Counted from the first letter of the stretch, positions 8,014 through 16,081 are shown. The stretch: 53,269 nt of DNA from Anaerolineaceae bacterium UBA1363 (GCA_002306055.1 DBRR01000047.1:1-53269), one strand, 5' to 3'. Notes: generated from the sequence alone by a model not told the origin. Numbers and translations are program-made.

Positions 8014-9540
8014 ATGGCTGAAGCGTCAGCGCACAATTTATATGAAAACTTTGAAGAGGTCGCAAATCCTGAATTTACACCTCGCCGGCAAACTTTAATG
8101 TCCGCTATCAAGCGTCTGGGCGACATCCTAATATCCGTGCTGGTTCTCATTCTGCTCTCGCCCGTCTTTCTCTACATCGCCTTGCGGATCAAGTGTGACT
8201 CACCTGGCCCGGTCTTCTTCAAGGGCGATCGCATGGGTCGTTTCGGTAAGCCTTTTAAAATCCTCAAGTTCCGCACCATGTACGAGGACGACCACAGTTA
8301 TAATGGCGCGCCTGTCACCGCCAAGGATGACGACCGGATAACCCCCTTCGGTAAGGTCCTGCGCGACACCAAGCTGAACGAATTACCCCAGTTTCTGAAC
8401 GTGCTTAAAGGCGAGATGGGGATTGTTGGTCCCCGTCCAGAAGATCTCAAAATTGCCCAGGCCTGGCCTGAAGAGGTCAAAGCGGAAGTCCTCTCTATCC
8501 GCCCGGGCATCACCAGCCCTGCCTCGGTTATCTACCGCGATGAGGAACATTTGCTCCAGGGTTCAGGCTTCATGGATGATTACCTCAAAACCATCCTCCC
8601 CAACAAACTCCGGCTCGACCAGCTCTACGTCCGTAATAGCAATATTTTCACTGATCTGGACGTGATTGCGATGACCATCATAACTCTCTTTCCTCTCCTC
8701 CGTAGAACCACTGTCGATCAGCGCTGGCTTTTTGGTGGTCCTTTCTATCTCTTTTTCAGGCGTGTTTTCTCCTGGTTCCTCGTAGACATGTTCGTCACTG
8801 CTTTCGCTGTTGGCATCTCGGGTGTAATCTGGCGCCTCAGTGCGATCATTAACCTCGGATGGCAAAATTATCTGCTTATGTCAATTGCCATCGCTGTTTT
8901 TGTCAGCCTGATCAACTTGCTCTTGGGTCTCAACCGCATCAACTGGCGCAGTGCCAGCCCCATTTATGTTGTCGATCTTGCTTTTTCCGTTGGCGTTTCC
9001 ATGGCAATTCTATACGGGGTCACCCGCCTGTGGCTCACTGAGCCCTGGCTGCCCTTCAGCCTGATCTGGCTCATTGGCATCACCATGATGTTCGGTCTCG
9101 TGCTTGTCCGTTATCGCGATCGCCTGCTTACCGGCCTGGCAAACCGCTGGCTGCTCTTTCGCGGCCCAAAGTCTTCCTTTGCCGAGCGCATTCTCATTGT
9201 TGGCGCAGGCAGCCTGGCAGAGATGACCATCTGGCTGCTTCAACGCAGCGCGTATTCAGGCATCTTCGGCATTATTGGCATGGTAGATGATGATGCCCGC
9301 AAGCGCAACATGGAATCTTATGGTGTGCGCGTTCTCGGCACAACGGATGACATCCCCGCCCTCGTTGAAAAATACCAGGTCGGCTTGATCTTCTTCGCCA
9401 TCGCCAACGGCTCTGAACGGGATCGCGAGCGCATCACCAAACTTTGTGAAGCGACTAATGCTAAAATTGTGGTGGTTCCGGACCTCGTAAAAGTGCTGGA
9501 GCGCTCAATTAATAAGATCACGACACAGGAAGCTTCATGA
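8014..9540 (+). CDS. Sugar-phosphate transferase fused to CapD-like membrane/Rossmann half
   Basis: 508 aa in two parts. Residues about 28-215 form a bacterial sugar transferase (polyprenyl-phosphate glycosylphosphotransferase) domain: hydrophobic helix after K-R-L-G-D, then K-I-L-K-F-R-T-M, D-D-D-R-I-T-P-F-G, L-N-E-L-P-Q-F-L-N-V and G-P-R-P-E. It would move a sugar phosphate onto undecaprenyl phosphate and start the glycan. Residues about 240-370 hold four membrane helices, and 385-500 a Rossmann domain (I-L-I-V-G-A-G-S-L-A-E) like the N-terminal half of CapD/PglF dehydratases, but without the dehydratase. In ordinary WbaP/EpsL-type proteins the membrane and CoA-binding-like part precedes the transferase, so the order is reversed here. 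It overlaps the next gene by 4 bp. Confidence 0.85.
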   Translation: MAEASAHNLYENFEEVANPEFTPRRQTLMSAIKRLGDILISVLVLILLSPVFLYIALRIKCDSPGPVFFKGDRMGRFGKPFKILKFRTMYEDDHSYNGAPVTAKDDDRITPFGKVLRDTKLNELPQFLNVLKGEMGIVGPRPEDLKIAQAWPEEVKAEVLSIRPGITSPASVIYRDEEHLLQGSGFMDDYLKTILPNKLRLDQLYVRNSNIFTDLDVIAMTIITLFPLLRRTTVDQRWLFGGPFYLFFRRVFSWFLVDMFVTAFAVGISGVIWRLSAIINLGWQNYLLMSIAIAVFVSLINLLLGLNRINWRSASPIYVVDLAFSVGVSMAILYGVTRLWLTEPWLPFSLIWLIGITMMFGLVLVRYRDRLLTGLANRWLLFRGPKSSFAERILIVGAGSLAEMTIWLLQRSAYSGIFGIIGMVDDDARKRNMESYGVRVLGTTDDIPALVEKYQVGLIFFAIANGSERDRERITKLCEATNAKIVVVPDLVKVLERSINKITTQEAS

Positions 9541-10529
9541 CAGACAAATGGAATGATCGAATAGTTCTCGTCACCGGCGCGGGCGGTTTTATCGGGAGCC
9601 GTCTGGTGGAAAAACTCTTTTCTCATGGAGTCCGTGTACGTGCATTCGTGCGCTATAACTCCCGCGCCGAAATCGGCCTACTCAAGCAGCTTCCCCCTGA
9701 AATTCTTGGGAACGTAGAAATTATCCGCGGCGACTTACGCGACTTCAGCGCTGTCGAACAAGCTGCAAAGGGTGTAGACACGATTTTTCACCTCGGAGCG
9801 CTCATTTCCATCCCCTATTCCTACGTCCATCCGGTTGAGACGGTGCAAACGAATGTGATCGGGACGATGAACATCCTGGAGGCGTGCCGCAAGACAGGGG
9901 CGAAGCTGGTGCACACCTCCACCAGCGAGGTTTATGGCACGGCTTTGCGCGTGCCGATTGGTGAAGATCATCCCCTGCAGGGGCAGTCACCTTATTCTGC
10001 CAGCAAGATCGGAGCGGACAAACTGGTGGAAAGCTACTACCGAAGTTTTGACGTTCCGGCGATCACTATCAGACCCTTCAACACCTACGGACCGGGGCAA
10101 AGCAACCGGGCTGTCATTCCAACCATTATCACCCAGGCACTCTCCGGGGATGTGGTTCGATTGGGCAACCTGGATGCCATCCGGGATTTTACCTACCTGG
10201 ACGATACCGTCGACGGCTTTTTGCTTGCCGGGATGGCGGATTTATGGAACGGCGAAACCTTCAACCTCGGCACAGGTGAGGAGATCAGCATCGCGGCGGT
10301 TGCGGAGCTCATTTTCAGGATCACGGGAAAGCAAGCCGAAATCCAGGTGGAGCAAGGTCGGCTGCGCCCGGAAAAATCTGAAGTGTTACGGTTAATTTCT
10401 GACAACCGTAAGGCAAAAGAGGCTCTGGGATGGCAACCCAAAGTCGGGATGGAAGAGGGATTGAGGCGAACGATCGATTGGATCAACGCGCATTTGGACC
10501 TCTACACGCCAGAGGAATACGGTTTGTAA
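9537..10529 (+). CDS. NAD-dependent sugar dehydratase/epimerase (extended SDR, LegB-like)
   Basis: 330 aa. It has the NAD-binding T-G-A-G-G-F-I-G near residue 13, the catalytic stretch T-S-T-S-E-V-Y-G, and Y153-S-A-S-K157 as the YxxxK pair. N-T-Y-G-P-G-Q and I-R-D-F-T-Y-L-D-D-T are typical of nucleotide-sugar 4,6-dehydratases and 4-epimerases. The pattern is closest to what I know of LegB-type GDP-GlcNAc 4,6-dehydratases; a 4-epimerase is the main alternative. ATGA overlap with the fused transferase and the downstream aminotransferase suggest that the 4-keto-6-deoxy product is aminated and then used by the initiating transferase. Confidence 0.82.
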   Translation: MTDKWNDRIVLVTGAGGFIGSRLVEKLFSHGVRVRAFVRYNSRAEIGLLKQLPPEILGNVEIIRGDLRDFSAVEQAAKGVDTIFHLGALISIPYSYVHPVETVQTNVIGTMNILEACRKTGAKLVHTSTSEVYGTALRVPIGEDHPLQGQSPYSASKIGADKLVESYYRSFDVPAITIRPFNTYGPGQSNRAVIPTIITQALSGDVVRLGNLDAIRDFTYLDDTVDGFLLAGMADLWNGETFNLGTGEEISIAAVAELIFRITGKQAEIQVEQGRLRPEKSEVLRLISDNRKAKEALGWQPKVGMEEGLRRTIDWINAHLDLYTPEEYGL

Positions 10530-10618
10530 GACCTGATAAACGGATATTTCAGGTAGCCAGTTACGCGGTGTTCTTGATTTGATTGTATAATTTTCTAAAC
10601 TAACACAAGGTGGAAATT

Positions 10619-11329
10619 ATGAAAGCAGTGATTTTGGCAGGCGGCAGGGGAACCAGGCTTGCGCCTTATACGCATATCCTACCTAAACCAATGATGCCAG
10701 TTGGCGATCGGGCTATTCTTGAAGTTGTCCTTGGTCAGTTCAGCCGGGCGGGAATTAGCGAAGTGACGCTGGCTGTTGGTCACCTGGCAAGCCTGATGCA
10801 AGCTTATTTTGGGGATGGTTCCCGTTACAACCTGAAAATTACCTATGCTTATGAAGAAAAGCCGCTTGGCACGGCAGGACCACTGGCGTTAGTGGAGGGT
10901 TTGACTGAGACCTTTTTGGTTGCCAACGGCGACATCATGACCCTGCTCGATCTCAATCAACTGATCGCCTTTCACAAGGAACAAAAAACCGTTTGCACGA
11001 TCGCCAGCCACCAGCGAACTCACAAGATCAACCTGGGGGTGATTGAGCATGCGGAGGGGTCTTACCGGGTTAGCGGGTACATCGAAAAACCTTCGATGAA
11101 TTTCCTGGTCAGCATGGGAATTTACGTTTTCGAGCCAGGAGTGCTGGACTACATTCCCAAGGGTGAGTATTTTGACTTCCCGGACTTGGTGAATGTGCTT
11201 CTGGGCGCGAACGAGCCGGTCGCTTGCTTCCCGTATGACGGCTATTGGCGCGATCTGGGCAATCAGGACGACTACCTTGCAGCGAATGAAGATTTTGAGA
11301 GTATGCGATCACAATTTTTAGCGGAGTAA
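10619..11329 (+). CDS. Nucleotide-sugar pyrophosphorylase (nucleotidyltransferase)
   Basis: About 236 aa, only the catalytic domain. It has the signature L-A-G-G-R-G-T-R-L-A-P-Y-T and L-P-K-P-M-M-P-V at the N-terminus, E-K-P-L-G-T-A-G-P in the middle, and Y-W-R-D-L-G at the end. It joins a sugar 1-phosphate to an NTP with release of pyrophosphate. It resembles PtmE/mannose-1-phosphate guanylyltransferase-like enzymes, but base and sugar specificity cannot be fixed by eye. ATG at 10619 follows AAGGTGG; a GTG at 10610 is the alternative. It sits 2 bp before the aminotransferase. Confidence 0.82.
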   Translation: MKAVILAGGRGTRLAPYTHILPKPMMPVGDRAILEVVLGQFSRAGISEVTLAVGHLASLMQAYFGDGSRYNLKITYAYEEKPLGTAGPLALVEGLTETFLVANGDIMTLLDLNQLIAFHKEQKTVCTIASHQRTHKINLGVIEHAEGSYRVSGYIEKPSMNFLVSMGIYVFEPGVLDYIPKGEYFDFPDLVNVLLGANEPVACFPYDGYWRDLGNQDDYLAANEDFESMRSQFLAE

Positions 11330-11331
11330 CT

Positions 11332-12468
11332 ATGGAATGGCGTGTGCCACTGGCAGATGTAAAGCTCGGAATAGAAGAGGAAAATGCCGTCCTTGAGGTT
11401 TTGCGCTCAGGCTGGCTGACGATGGGGGCGGTGACGCAGGCTTTCGAGCAGGAGCTGGCAGCGTTTGTAGGCGCAAAACACGCCTTCGCGGTCAACAACG
11501 CCACTGCCGCGCTGCATTTGGCATACCTGGCTGTGGGCTTGGGCGAGGGGGACGAGGTGATTGTGCCCTCGCTGACCTTCGTGGCGACCGCCAATGCCGT
11601 TCGGTACACCGGCGCGAAAGTGGTTTTTGCGGATATCGAAAGCGAAGATTGGCTGTGCATCTGTCCGGATGCGATTGAGGAAAAAATCACCGAGCGAACC
11701 AGGGCGATTGTGGTGATGCACTATGCCGGGTTCGCCTGCGACATGCCCGCAATCATGCGCATAGCTGAAAAGCATCATTTGGCGGTCATTGAAGATGCTG
11801 CCCATGCCATCGGGGCAAGCCTGGATGGGAAAGCCTTGGGAACCTGGGGGGATGTGGGCTGTTACAGTTTCTTTGGCAACAAAAACATGACCACTGCCGA
11901 AGGGGGGATGTTGGTGACAAATGACGATCAGCTGGCTGAAAAGGTGCGGATTTTGCGCTCCCACGGCATGACCACCCTCACCTGGGATCGCCACCAGGGG
12001 CACGCGAGCACCTACGACGTCATAGACTTGGGCTACAACTACCGCATCGATGAGATCCGGTCGGCGATCGGGCGCGAACAGCTCAAAAAACTGCCGGCCG
12101 GCAACGCCAGGCGGGGCGAATTGGTGGCACTCTATCGCGAGTTGTTAGCCGAACGCACTCCGCAAATTCAGATTCCCTTTGAAGCCGAACGCGGGCTGAG
12201 CAGCTACCACATCATGCCCGTACTCTTGCCTGAGAGCAGCCAAAAAGAAGCCGTCAGGGCAAGCATGAAAGTGCAGGGCATCCAGACCAGCTGGCACTAT
12301 CCCCCCGCACACACCTTCAGCATCTACGGCAGTGGAGCAGCCAGTGAGGAGGGGCGCCTGGCAATCACCGATCTGGCTGCAAAGCGCGAAATCACTCTAC
12401 CGCTCTATCCAACCATGCGTGAAGAGCAGGTGGAATGGGTGGTCGACGCCATCAGAGATGCGCTCTAA
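11332..12468 (+). CDS. DegT/DnrJ/EryC1/StrS sugar aminotransferase
   Basis: 378 aa, full length for the family. PLP-binding features are visible: A-V-N-N-A-T-A-A-L-H-L for the phosphate loop, E-D-A-A-H-A-I-G, and F-F-G-N-K-N-M-T-T-A-E-G-G, in which Lys184 should form the internal aldimine. The enzyme transfers an amino group from glutamate to a keto-sugar nucleotide. With the dehydratase and pyrophosphorylase just upstream, a 4-amino-4,6-dideoxy (bacillosamine or legionaminic-type) sugar is the likely product; this is inference. A broken paralogue lies at 20906-21041. Confidence 0.9.
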   Translation: MEWRVPLADVKLGIEEENAVLEVLRSGWLTMGAVTQAFEQELAAFVGAKHAFAVNNATAALHLAYLAVGLGEGDEVIVPSLTFVATANAVRYTGAKVVFADIESEDWLCICPDAIEEKITERTRAIVVMHYAGFACDMPAIMRIAEKHHLAVIEDAAHAIGASLDGKALGTWGDVGCYSFFGNKNMTTAEGGMLVTNDDQLAEKVRILRSHGMTTLTWDRHQGHASTYDVIDLGYNYRIDEIRSAIGREQLKKLPAGNARRGELVALYRELLAERTPQIQIPFEAERGLSSYHIMPVLLPESSQKEAVRASMKVQGIQTSWHYPPAHTFSIYGSGAASEEGRLAITDLAAKREITLPLYPTMREEQVEWVVDAIRDAL

Positions 12469-12685
12469 AAATTTCATTGAATCCTGGCAATTTTTTGGTC
12501 AATAATTATCAACACACCTGGGACCGAATTGCTGATTGAACTGGCGGAAAATGTATTTTTGCGAATTGATCTTTGACAAGAATTTTTAATTTGAAAAGTT
12601 GAGTTTTTTTATAATTTATGTCACATTGATTCGAGGGTTATAATTTAGTTCAAAATTAAACAGGCTGCTAACCGAAAAGAGGAAA
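12469..12685. promoter_or_regulatory. AT-rich leader before the RiPP operon
   Basis: 217 bp, very AT-rich. Two perfect -10 hexamers TATAAT stand at 12610-12615 and 12639-12644, but neither has a good -35 box at 16-18 bp; a TTGACA-like box near 12571 is too far. AAAGAGGAAA just before the TTG at 12686 serves as ribosome site. A promoter for the PqqD-radical SAM genes probably lies here, its exact position open. Confidence 0.4.
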
Positions 12686-12967
12686 TTGGAAGAACAGATT
12701 TATCAAGTAAACCCGAATGTAATTTTTGAGGAATTACAAGGAGGTGCGCTGTTGTTAGACACGGATGATTTTAGGTTAGCTGAGCTTAGTTCCACTGCAT
12801 TAATTATCCTCAAGAAAACTGACGGTCTATCCAGCGTAACTAAAATCGCCAGGGATATTGCTATTGAATATGGCATTGATGAGTCCTCAGCTTTTCAAGA
12901 TGTGAGAACGTTTTATGAGCAATTGTCAGACAAAAAAATCGTCCGGTTATTAAGTCAAGAACCATGA
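12686..12967 (+). CDS. PqqD-like peptide chaperone (first copy)
   Basis: 93 aa, matching the size of PqqD-family RiPP recognition proteins. The sequence shows the usual pattern: a V-x-F-E-E stretch, G-A-L-L-L-D-T-D-D-F-R-L-A-E-L-S, a middle helix (A-L-I-I-L-K-K-T-D-G), and an acidic C-terminal helix ending with a D-V-R-T-F-Y-E-Q-L motif. PqqD proteins bind the leader of a precursor peptide and present it to the radical SAM enzyme. TTG start with a GAGGA site. It is the first gene of the cassette and overlaps the next ORF region by ATGA. Confidence 0.75.
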   Translation: MEEQIYQVNPNVIFEELQGGALLLDTDDFRLAELSSTALIILKKTDGLSSVTKIARDIAIEYGIDESSAFQDVRTFYEQLSDKKIVRLLSQEP

Positions 12968-12978
12968 AGGAGCCCAAA

Positions 12979-13278
12979 ATGCCAGAAAAATTTAACTTTG
13001 ACACCAATTACTGCTGTAATCCTGATGTTGTGTTAAGGGAAGAAGATGAAGTGGGCGGTTTATTATTTAACCCCGACACTAATCAGGTAAAGGTGGTTAA
13101 TACCAGCGGCTTATTCATTTGGAAGCAATTTGCTACTATGAACCGCTGTGAAAAGGTCCTCGATGCCGTTTTGAAGGAATTTGAAGAAGCGGATGCTGAA
13201 CAGGCAAAATGCGATCTGGAAGAATTCGTTGAGCACCTTTTAAACTCTGGTTTCCTTGGTGAAGTGGAGGTTCTCTGA
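12979..13278 (+). CDS. PqqD-like peptide chaperone (second copy, ScmD-like)
   Basis: About 99 aa. Again a PqqD pattern: V-V-L-R-E-E-D-E-V-G-G-L-L-F-N-P-D-T, then N-T-S-G-L-F-I-W-K-Q-F, and a C-terminal helix D-L-E-E-F-V-E-H-L. The ATG at 12979 sits behind AAGGAGCCCAAA; an ATG at 12964 that overlaps the previous stop is the alternative. Having two PqqD-like proteins beside two radical SAM proteins is a feature I recall for the SynChlorMet cassette. Each may serve one of the two enzymes. Confidence 0.75.
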   Translation: MPEKFNFDTNYCCNPDVVLREEDEVGGLLFNPDTNQVKVVNTSGLFIWKQFATMNRCEKVLDAVLKEFEEADAEQAKCDLEEFVEHLLNSGFLGEVEVL

Positions 13279-13313
13279 GTGGCATCTCTTAAAAAAGAAA
13301 AGGTTTATGAATC

Positions 13314-14438
13314 ATGACTGATTTTAAATTCATGCCCACGCCAAGGCACGTGGATATAGCCATAACTGGTCGCTGCAATCTCAATTGTGCTTATTGTTTT
13401 TATGCGGATGAAATGGAAGCCCTTCATGATCTGCCCACCCAGGTTTGGTTGGATTTATTCAAACGCCTTGGGGAATTGGGCGTAATGGGTGTCACCCTCA
13501 CGGGTGGCGAAGCCTTCACCCGACCGGATTTTTTCGACCTGGTGGACGGCGTGATTGCCAACCACATGCGCTATGATATTCTCTCCAATGGCACCTTAAT
13601 TACTGAAAAGACCCTGAAAGAGTTTGAAAAGGGCAAACGCCGTCTACGGTTGGATTCGATCCAGATCTCTATTGACGGCTCTTGCCCTGAAGTGCATGAT
13701 CACAGCCGCCCCAACAGCTTCAACCGTGCCCTGCGTGGGTTAACATTACTGAAAGCTGGTGGCTTCCCCCTGACCGTCCGGGTGACGATTAACCGTTTTA
13801 ATTACAACGACCTGGAGAATGTCGCCTATTTACTTCTGAATGAGGTGGGACTGCCTGGTTTTTCAACCAACGAAGCCTATCCATGCGGTGCCACCAATCG
13901 CTTTGAAGAAGGTATCATGCTCAGTGTGGACCAAAGGCGGGAGGTGATGAACACCTTAACACGCTTGAACGAAAAGTATGACGGCCGTATCAGCGCCACG
14001 GCTGGACCCTTAGCGTTAGCAGGGCAGGAAAGACTGATCAAAGAGGCGCAAGCGCAAGGACTTGACTCTTTGCCCGGTCGCGGTTATCTGACAGCCTGTG
14101 GGGGGATGTTCAGCAAAATTGCGGTTTTACATGACGGCACCATTGTCCCTTGCCATGTCGTTCACCAGTTGTCGCTGGGGAATATCCAAACCGATGATTT
14201 ATTGGATATTTGGCTTTCCCACCCAACCATGCGGGCGATGCGCGAGCGCCGAAAGATTTCTCTGGATACGATCGGTCCATGTAAAGATTGCCCCTATAAA
14301 GGCTACTGCACTGGGGGCTGCCCCGGAGGAGCCTTATTCCTCAATGGTGATATTAACCAGCGTAACCCAATGGACTGTTATCGCATATTAATCGGTGAAG
14401 AAACCTATTCACCGGACAAGGATAGAAAATTAACATGA
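13314..14438 (+). CDS. Radical SAM/SPASM peptide-modifying enzyme (ScmE-like)
   Basis: 374 aa. The radical SAM [4Fe-4S] motif is Cys21-x3-Cys25-x2-Cys28 (G-R-C-N-L-N-C-A-Y-C). L-T-G-G-E-A-F follows as the SAM-binding GGE motif. The C-terminal SPASM domain carries Cys in I-V-P-C-H-V and G-P-C-K-D-C-P-Y-K-G-Y-C-T-G-G-C, plus a final M-D-C, enough for auxiliary clusters. Such enzymes form thioether, C-C or epimerised residues in peptides. The coupling with PqqD genes upstream, a second radical SAM (4-bp overlap) and a Cys-rich peptide downstream makes the peptide the likely substrate. Confidence 0.85.
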   Translation: MTDFKFMPTPRHVDIAITGRCNLNCAYCFYADEMEALHDLPTQVWLDLFKRLGELGVMGVTLTGGEAFTRPDFFDLVDGVIANHMRYDILSNGTLITEKTLKEFEKGKRRLRLDSIQISIDGSCPEVHDHSRPNSFNRALRGLTLLKAGGFPLTVRVTINRFNYNDLENVAYLLLNEVGLPGFSTNEAYPCGATNRFEEGIMLSVDQRREVMNTLTRLNEKYDGRISATAGPLALAGQERLIKEAQAQGLDSLPGRGYLTACGGMFSKIAVLHDGTIVPCHVVHQLSLGNIQTDDLLDIWLSHPTMRAMRERRKISLDTIGPCKDCPYKGYCTGGCPGGALFLNGDINQRNPMDCYRILIGEETYSPDKDRKLT

Positions 14439-15526
14439 CCGAACAAGTCAACCTGCCCCAAGGAATCCCACCCCTGAATCAATATTATTATTACCTGACT
14501 GCCGGGTGCAGCCTTCGTTGTAAGCACTGCTGGTTAGCCCCTGATTATCAAAAGGACGGCACAACCGGTGGACACCTGGATTTTGAGCTCTTCAAATTAT
14601 CGATTGAAGAAGGCATCCCCTTGGGTTTAAGCACCGTAAAATTAACTGGTGGCGAACCCCTGCTGCACCCTGATTTTTTGCCAATGCTGGCACACTTAAA
14701 AGAAAAAAATATCTCAGTTACCCTTGAAACGAATGGCATCTTACTGACACCAGAGATTGCTAAATTCATGAAGGAAAACAGCAGTGTATATTTCGTTTCA
14801 GTCAGCATGGATGGTGCCAAAGCTGAAACCCATGACCGCTTCCGGGGTGTGCGAGGTGCTTACGAAAAATCAGTTGCCGGTATTCGCATGCTGGTTGAAC
14901 AGGGCTTTCACCCCCAGATCATTATGAGCCTGCATGAGGGAAACGTTGCTGAAATTGAAGACCTGGTTATGCTTGCGCAGGCTTGGGAAGCAGGGTCGGT
15001 TAAATTCAATCTGATCCAACCCAGCGGGCGCGCTGAAAAAATGCAAAAGCGCGGTGAATTGTTGGATATTCATCGTTTGGTAGAGCTTGGCAAGTGGGTG
15101 GAAGGTGACCTGCAGAAACGTGTTTCAATCCAGCTTTACTATAGTTGGTCGGTGGTTTTTCAAAGCATTGCTCGTCTGCTGAAATTTGGTGCGAGTTCTT
15201 GCGGTATTCATCGTATCCTTGGGGTGCTGGCTGATGGGAGCCTGGCGATGTGCGGCATGGGCGTCTCGGTCCCCGAACTGACCTATGGAAAATTAGGTGT
15301 TGACCGTGTGCTGGATGTGTGGCGCGATAATGCGGTCATCAACCAGATCCGACGCGATATCCCTTCTAAGCTGGAAGATCCCTGCGGTAAATGCCTGTTC
15401 AGATGGCAGTGTTTGGGTTCCTGCATTGCGGACAACTATTACCAGACAAAGCGTCTGACGGCGCCTTTTTGGTTTTGCAAGCAAGCCTATGACGAAGGTT
15501 TATTTCCAGTAAGCAGGTTGGTCTGA
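14435..15526 (+). CDS. Radical SAM/SPASM peptide-modifying enzyme (ScmF-like)
   Basis: 363 aa. Radical SAM motif Cys25-x3-Cys29-x2-Cys32 (A-G-C-S-L-R-C-K-H-C-W), then L-T-G-G-E-P-L-L-H-P. The C-terminal third holds further Cys: S-S-C-G-I, M-C-G-M, D-P-C-G-K-C-L-F, Q-C-L-G-S-C and W-F-C, a SPASM/twitch-like set. It is only distantly similar to the gene before it, so the two probably make different modifications or act in sequence. The C-H-C-W sequence and the A-P-F-W-F-C end are what I remember of ScmF-type proteins. ATGA overlap shows co-translation with the first enzyme. Confidence 0.85.
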   Translation: MTEQVNLPQGIPPLNQYYYYLTAGCSLRCKHCWLAPDYQKDGTTGGHLDFELFKLSIEEGIPLGLSTVKLTGGEPLLHPDFLPMLAHLKEKNISVTLETNGILLTPEIAKFMKENSSVYFVSVSMDGAKAETHDRFRGVRGAYEKSVAGIRMLVEQGFHPQIIMSLHEGNVAEIEDLVMLAQAWEAGSVKFNLIQPSGRAEKMQKRGELLDIHRLVELGKWVEGDLQKRVSIQLYYSWSVVFQSIARLLKFGASSCGIHRILGVLADGSLAMCGMGVSVPELTYGKLGVDRVLDVWRDNAVINQIRRDIPSKLEDPCGKCLFRWQCLGSCIADNYYQTKRLTAPFWFCKQAYDEGLFPVSRLV

Positions 15527-15534
15527 GGTAATGA

Positions 15535-15615
15535 TTAACCCTGAGTTAAGATGTTTATCGACTGTTAACCTCACATTAACCTCGACTTGACAGATTGACA
15601 GATACTTTGTAAAAT
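15535..15615 (+). promoter_or_regulatory. Promoter of the precursor peptide gene with TTAACC repeats
   Basis: A -35 TTGACA (15587-15592) and a -10 TAAAAT (15610-15615) are spaced by 17 bp, close to the sigma-70 ideal. Upstream, TTAACC occurs at 15535, 15565 and 15576. The last two and the -35 box start exactly 11 bp apart, one DNA turn, as in binding sites of OmpR/PhoP-family activators. The activator is not in the window. Confidence 0.65.
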
Positions 15616-15643
15616 AATTATTGGTAGAGAGGAGGTTTTCTTT

Positions 15644-15871
15644 ATGAAACAGAAATATGAAAAACCAACCATCAGGGACCTTGGGGATGTTTTGCCAACA
15701 GCGGAAGGTGATTGTAATGCTGGAATCACCGCAAGCGGTTCAGGTGATCATTGTAGACCTTTTGGGTCTGTAGCAGGCGGTGCTCAATGCCAAACTGGTT
15801 CGACGGCAGGAGGTGATTGCAACGCAGGTACAGTTGCTTCTCCAAACTGTAATACTGGAGGGACTCCCTAA
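15644..15871 (+). CDS. Cys-rich RiPP precursor peptide candidate
   Basis: 75 aa. The leader-like N-terminus (M-K-Q-K-Y-E-K-P-T-I-R-D-L-G, residues 1-14) has the Y-E-K-P-x-x-x-D-L-G pattern seen in many radical SAM-associated peptides. From residue 20 the sequence is rich in Gly, Ala, Ser and Thr and has five Cys at 24, 37, 49, 59 and 69. Four of them sit in C-N/Q-x-G units (C-N-A-G twice, C-Q-T-G, C-N-T-G), and G-D-C-N-A-G is repeated. Multiple Cys amid small residues suit thioether formation by the radical SAM pair. GAGAGGAGG precedes the ATG. Own promoter and own terminator. No hydrophobic signal peptide. Chemistry is inferred, not shown. Confidence 0.72.
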   Translation: MKQKYEKPTIRDLGDVLPTAEGDCNAGITASGSGDHCRPFGSVAGGAQCQTGSTAGGDCNAGTVASPNCNTGGTP

Positions 15872-16035
15872 TTATTAATCACAAAGTCTTTAACCCTGCA
15901 TGCTATTTGCTGAAGTGATTTAACCTAATCTGTTGTCTGCAAGTAGAACTTGTCTAATGGAGCGCCACTTTCAAAATTTGACGATAAATTTTCAGTCGAA
16001 TTTCACCCAATTTTTACTTATCGGTGGTTCTTTTT

Positions 16036-16061
16036 TTATCGCCTCCGGCGATAATTTTTTT
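16036..16061 (+). terminator. Terminator after the precursor peptide gene
   Basis: TTATCGCC and GGCGATAA form a perfect 8-bp stem around a 3-base loop (16036-16054), followed by a T-run. It would end the short precursor transcript before the HPr-kinase-like gene. The remaining 165 bp between the peptide stop and this hairpin show nothing else. Confidence 0.75.
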
Positions 16062-16081
16062 AACTTTCATCTAAATCAATC

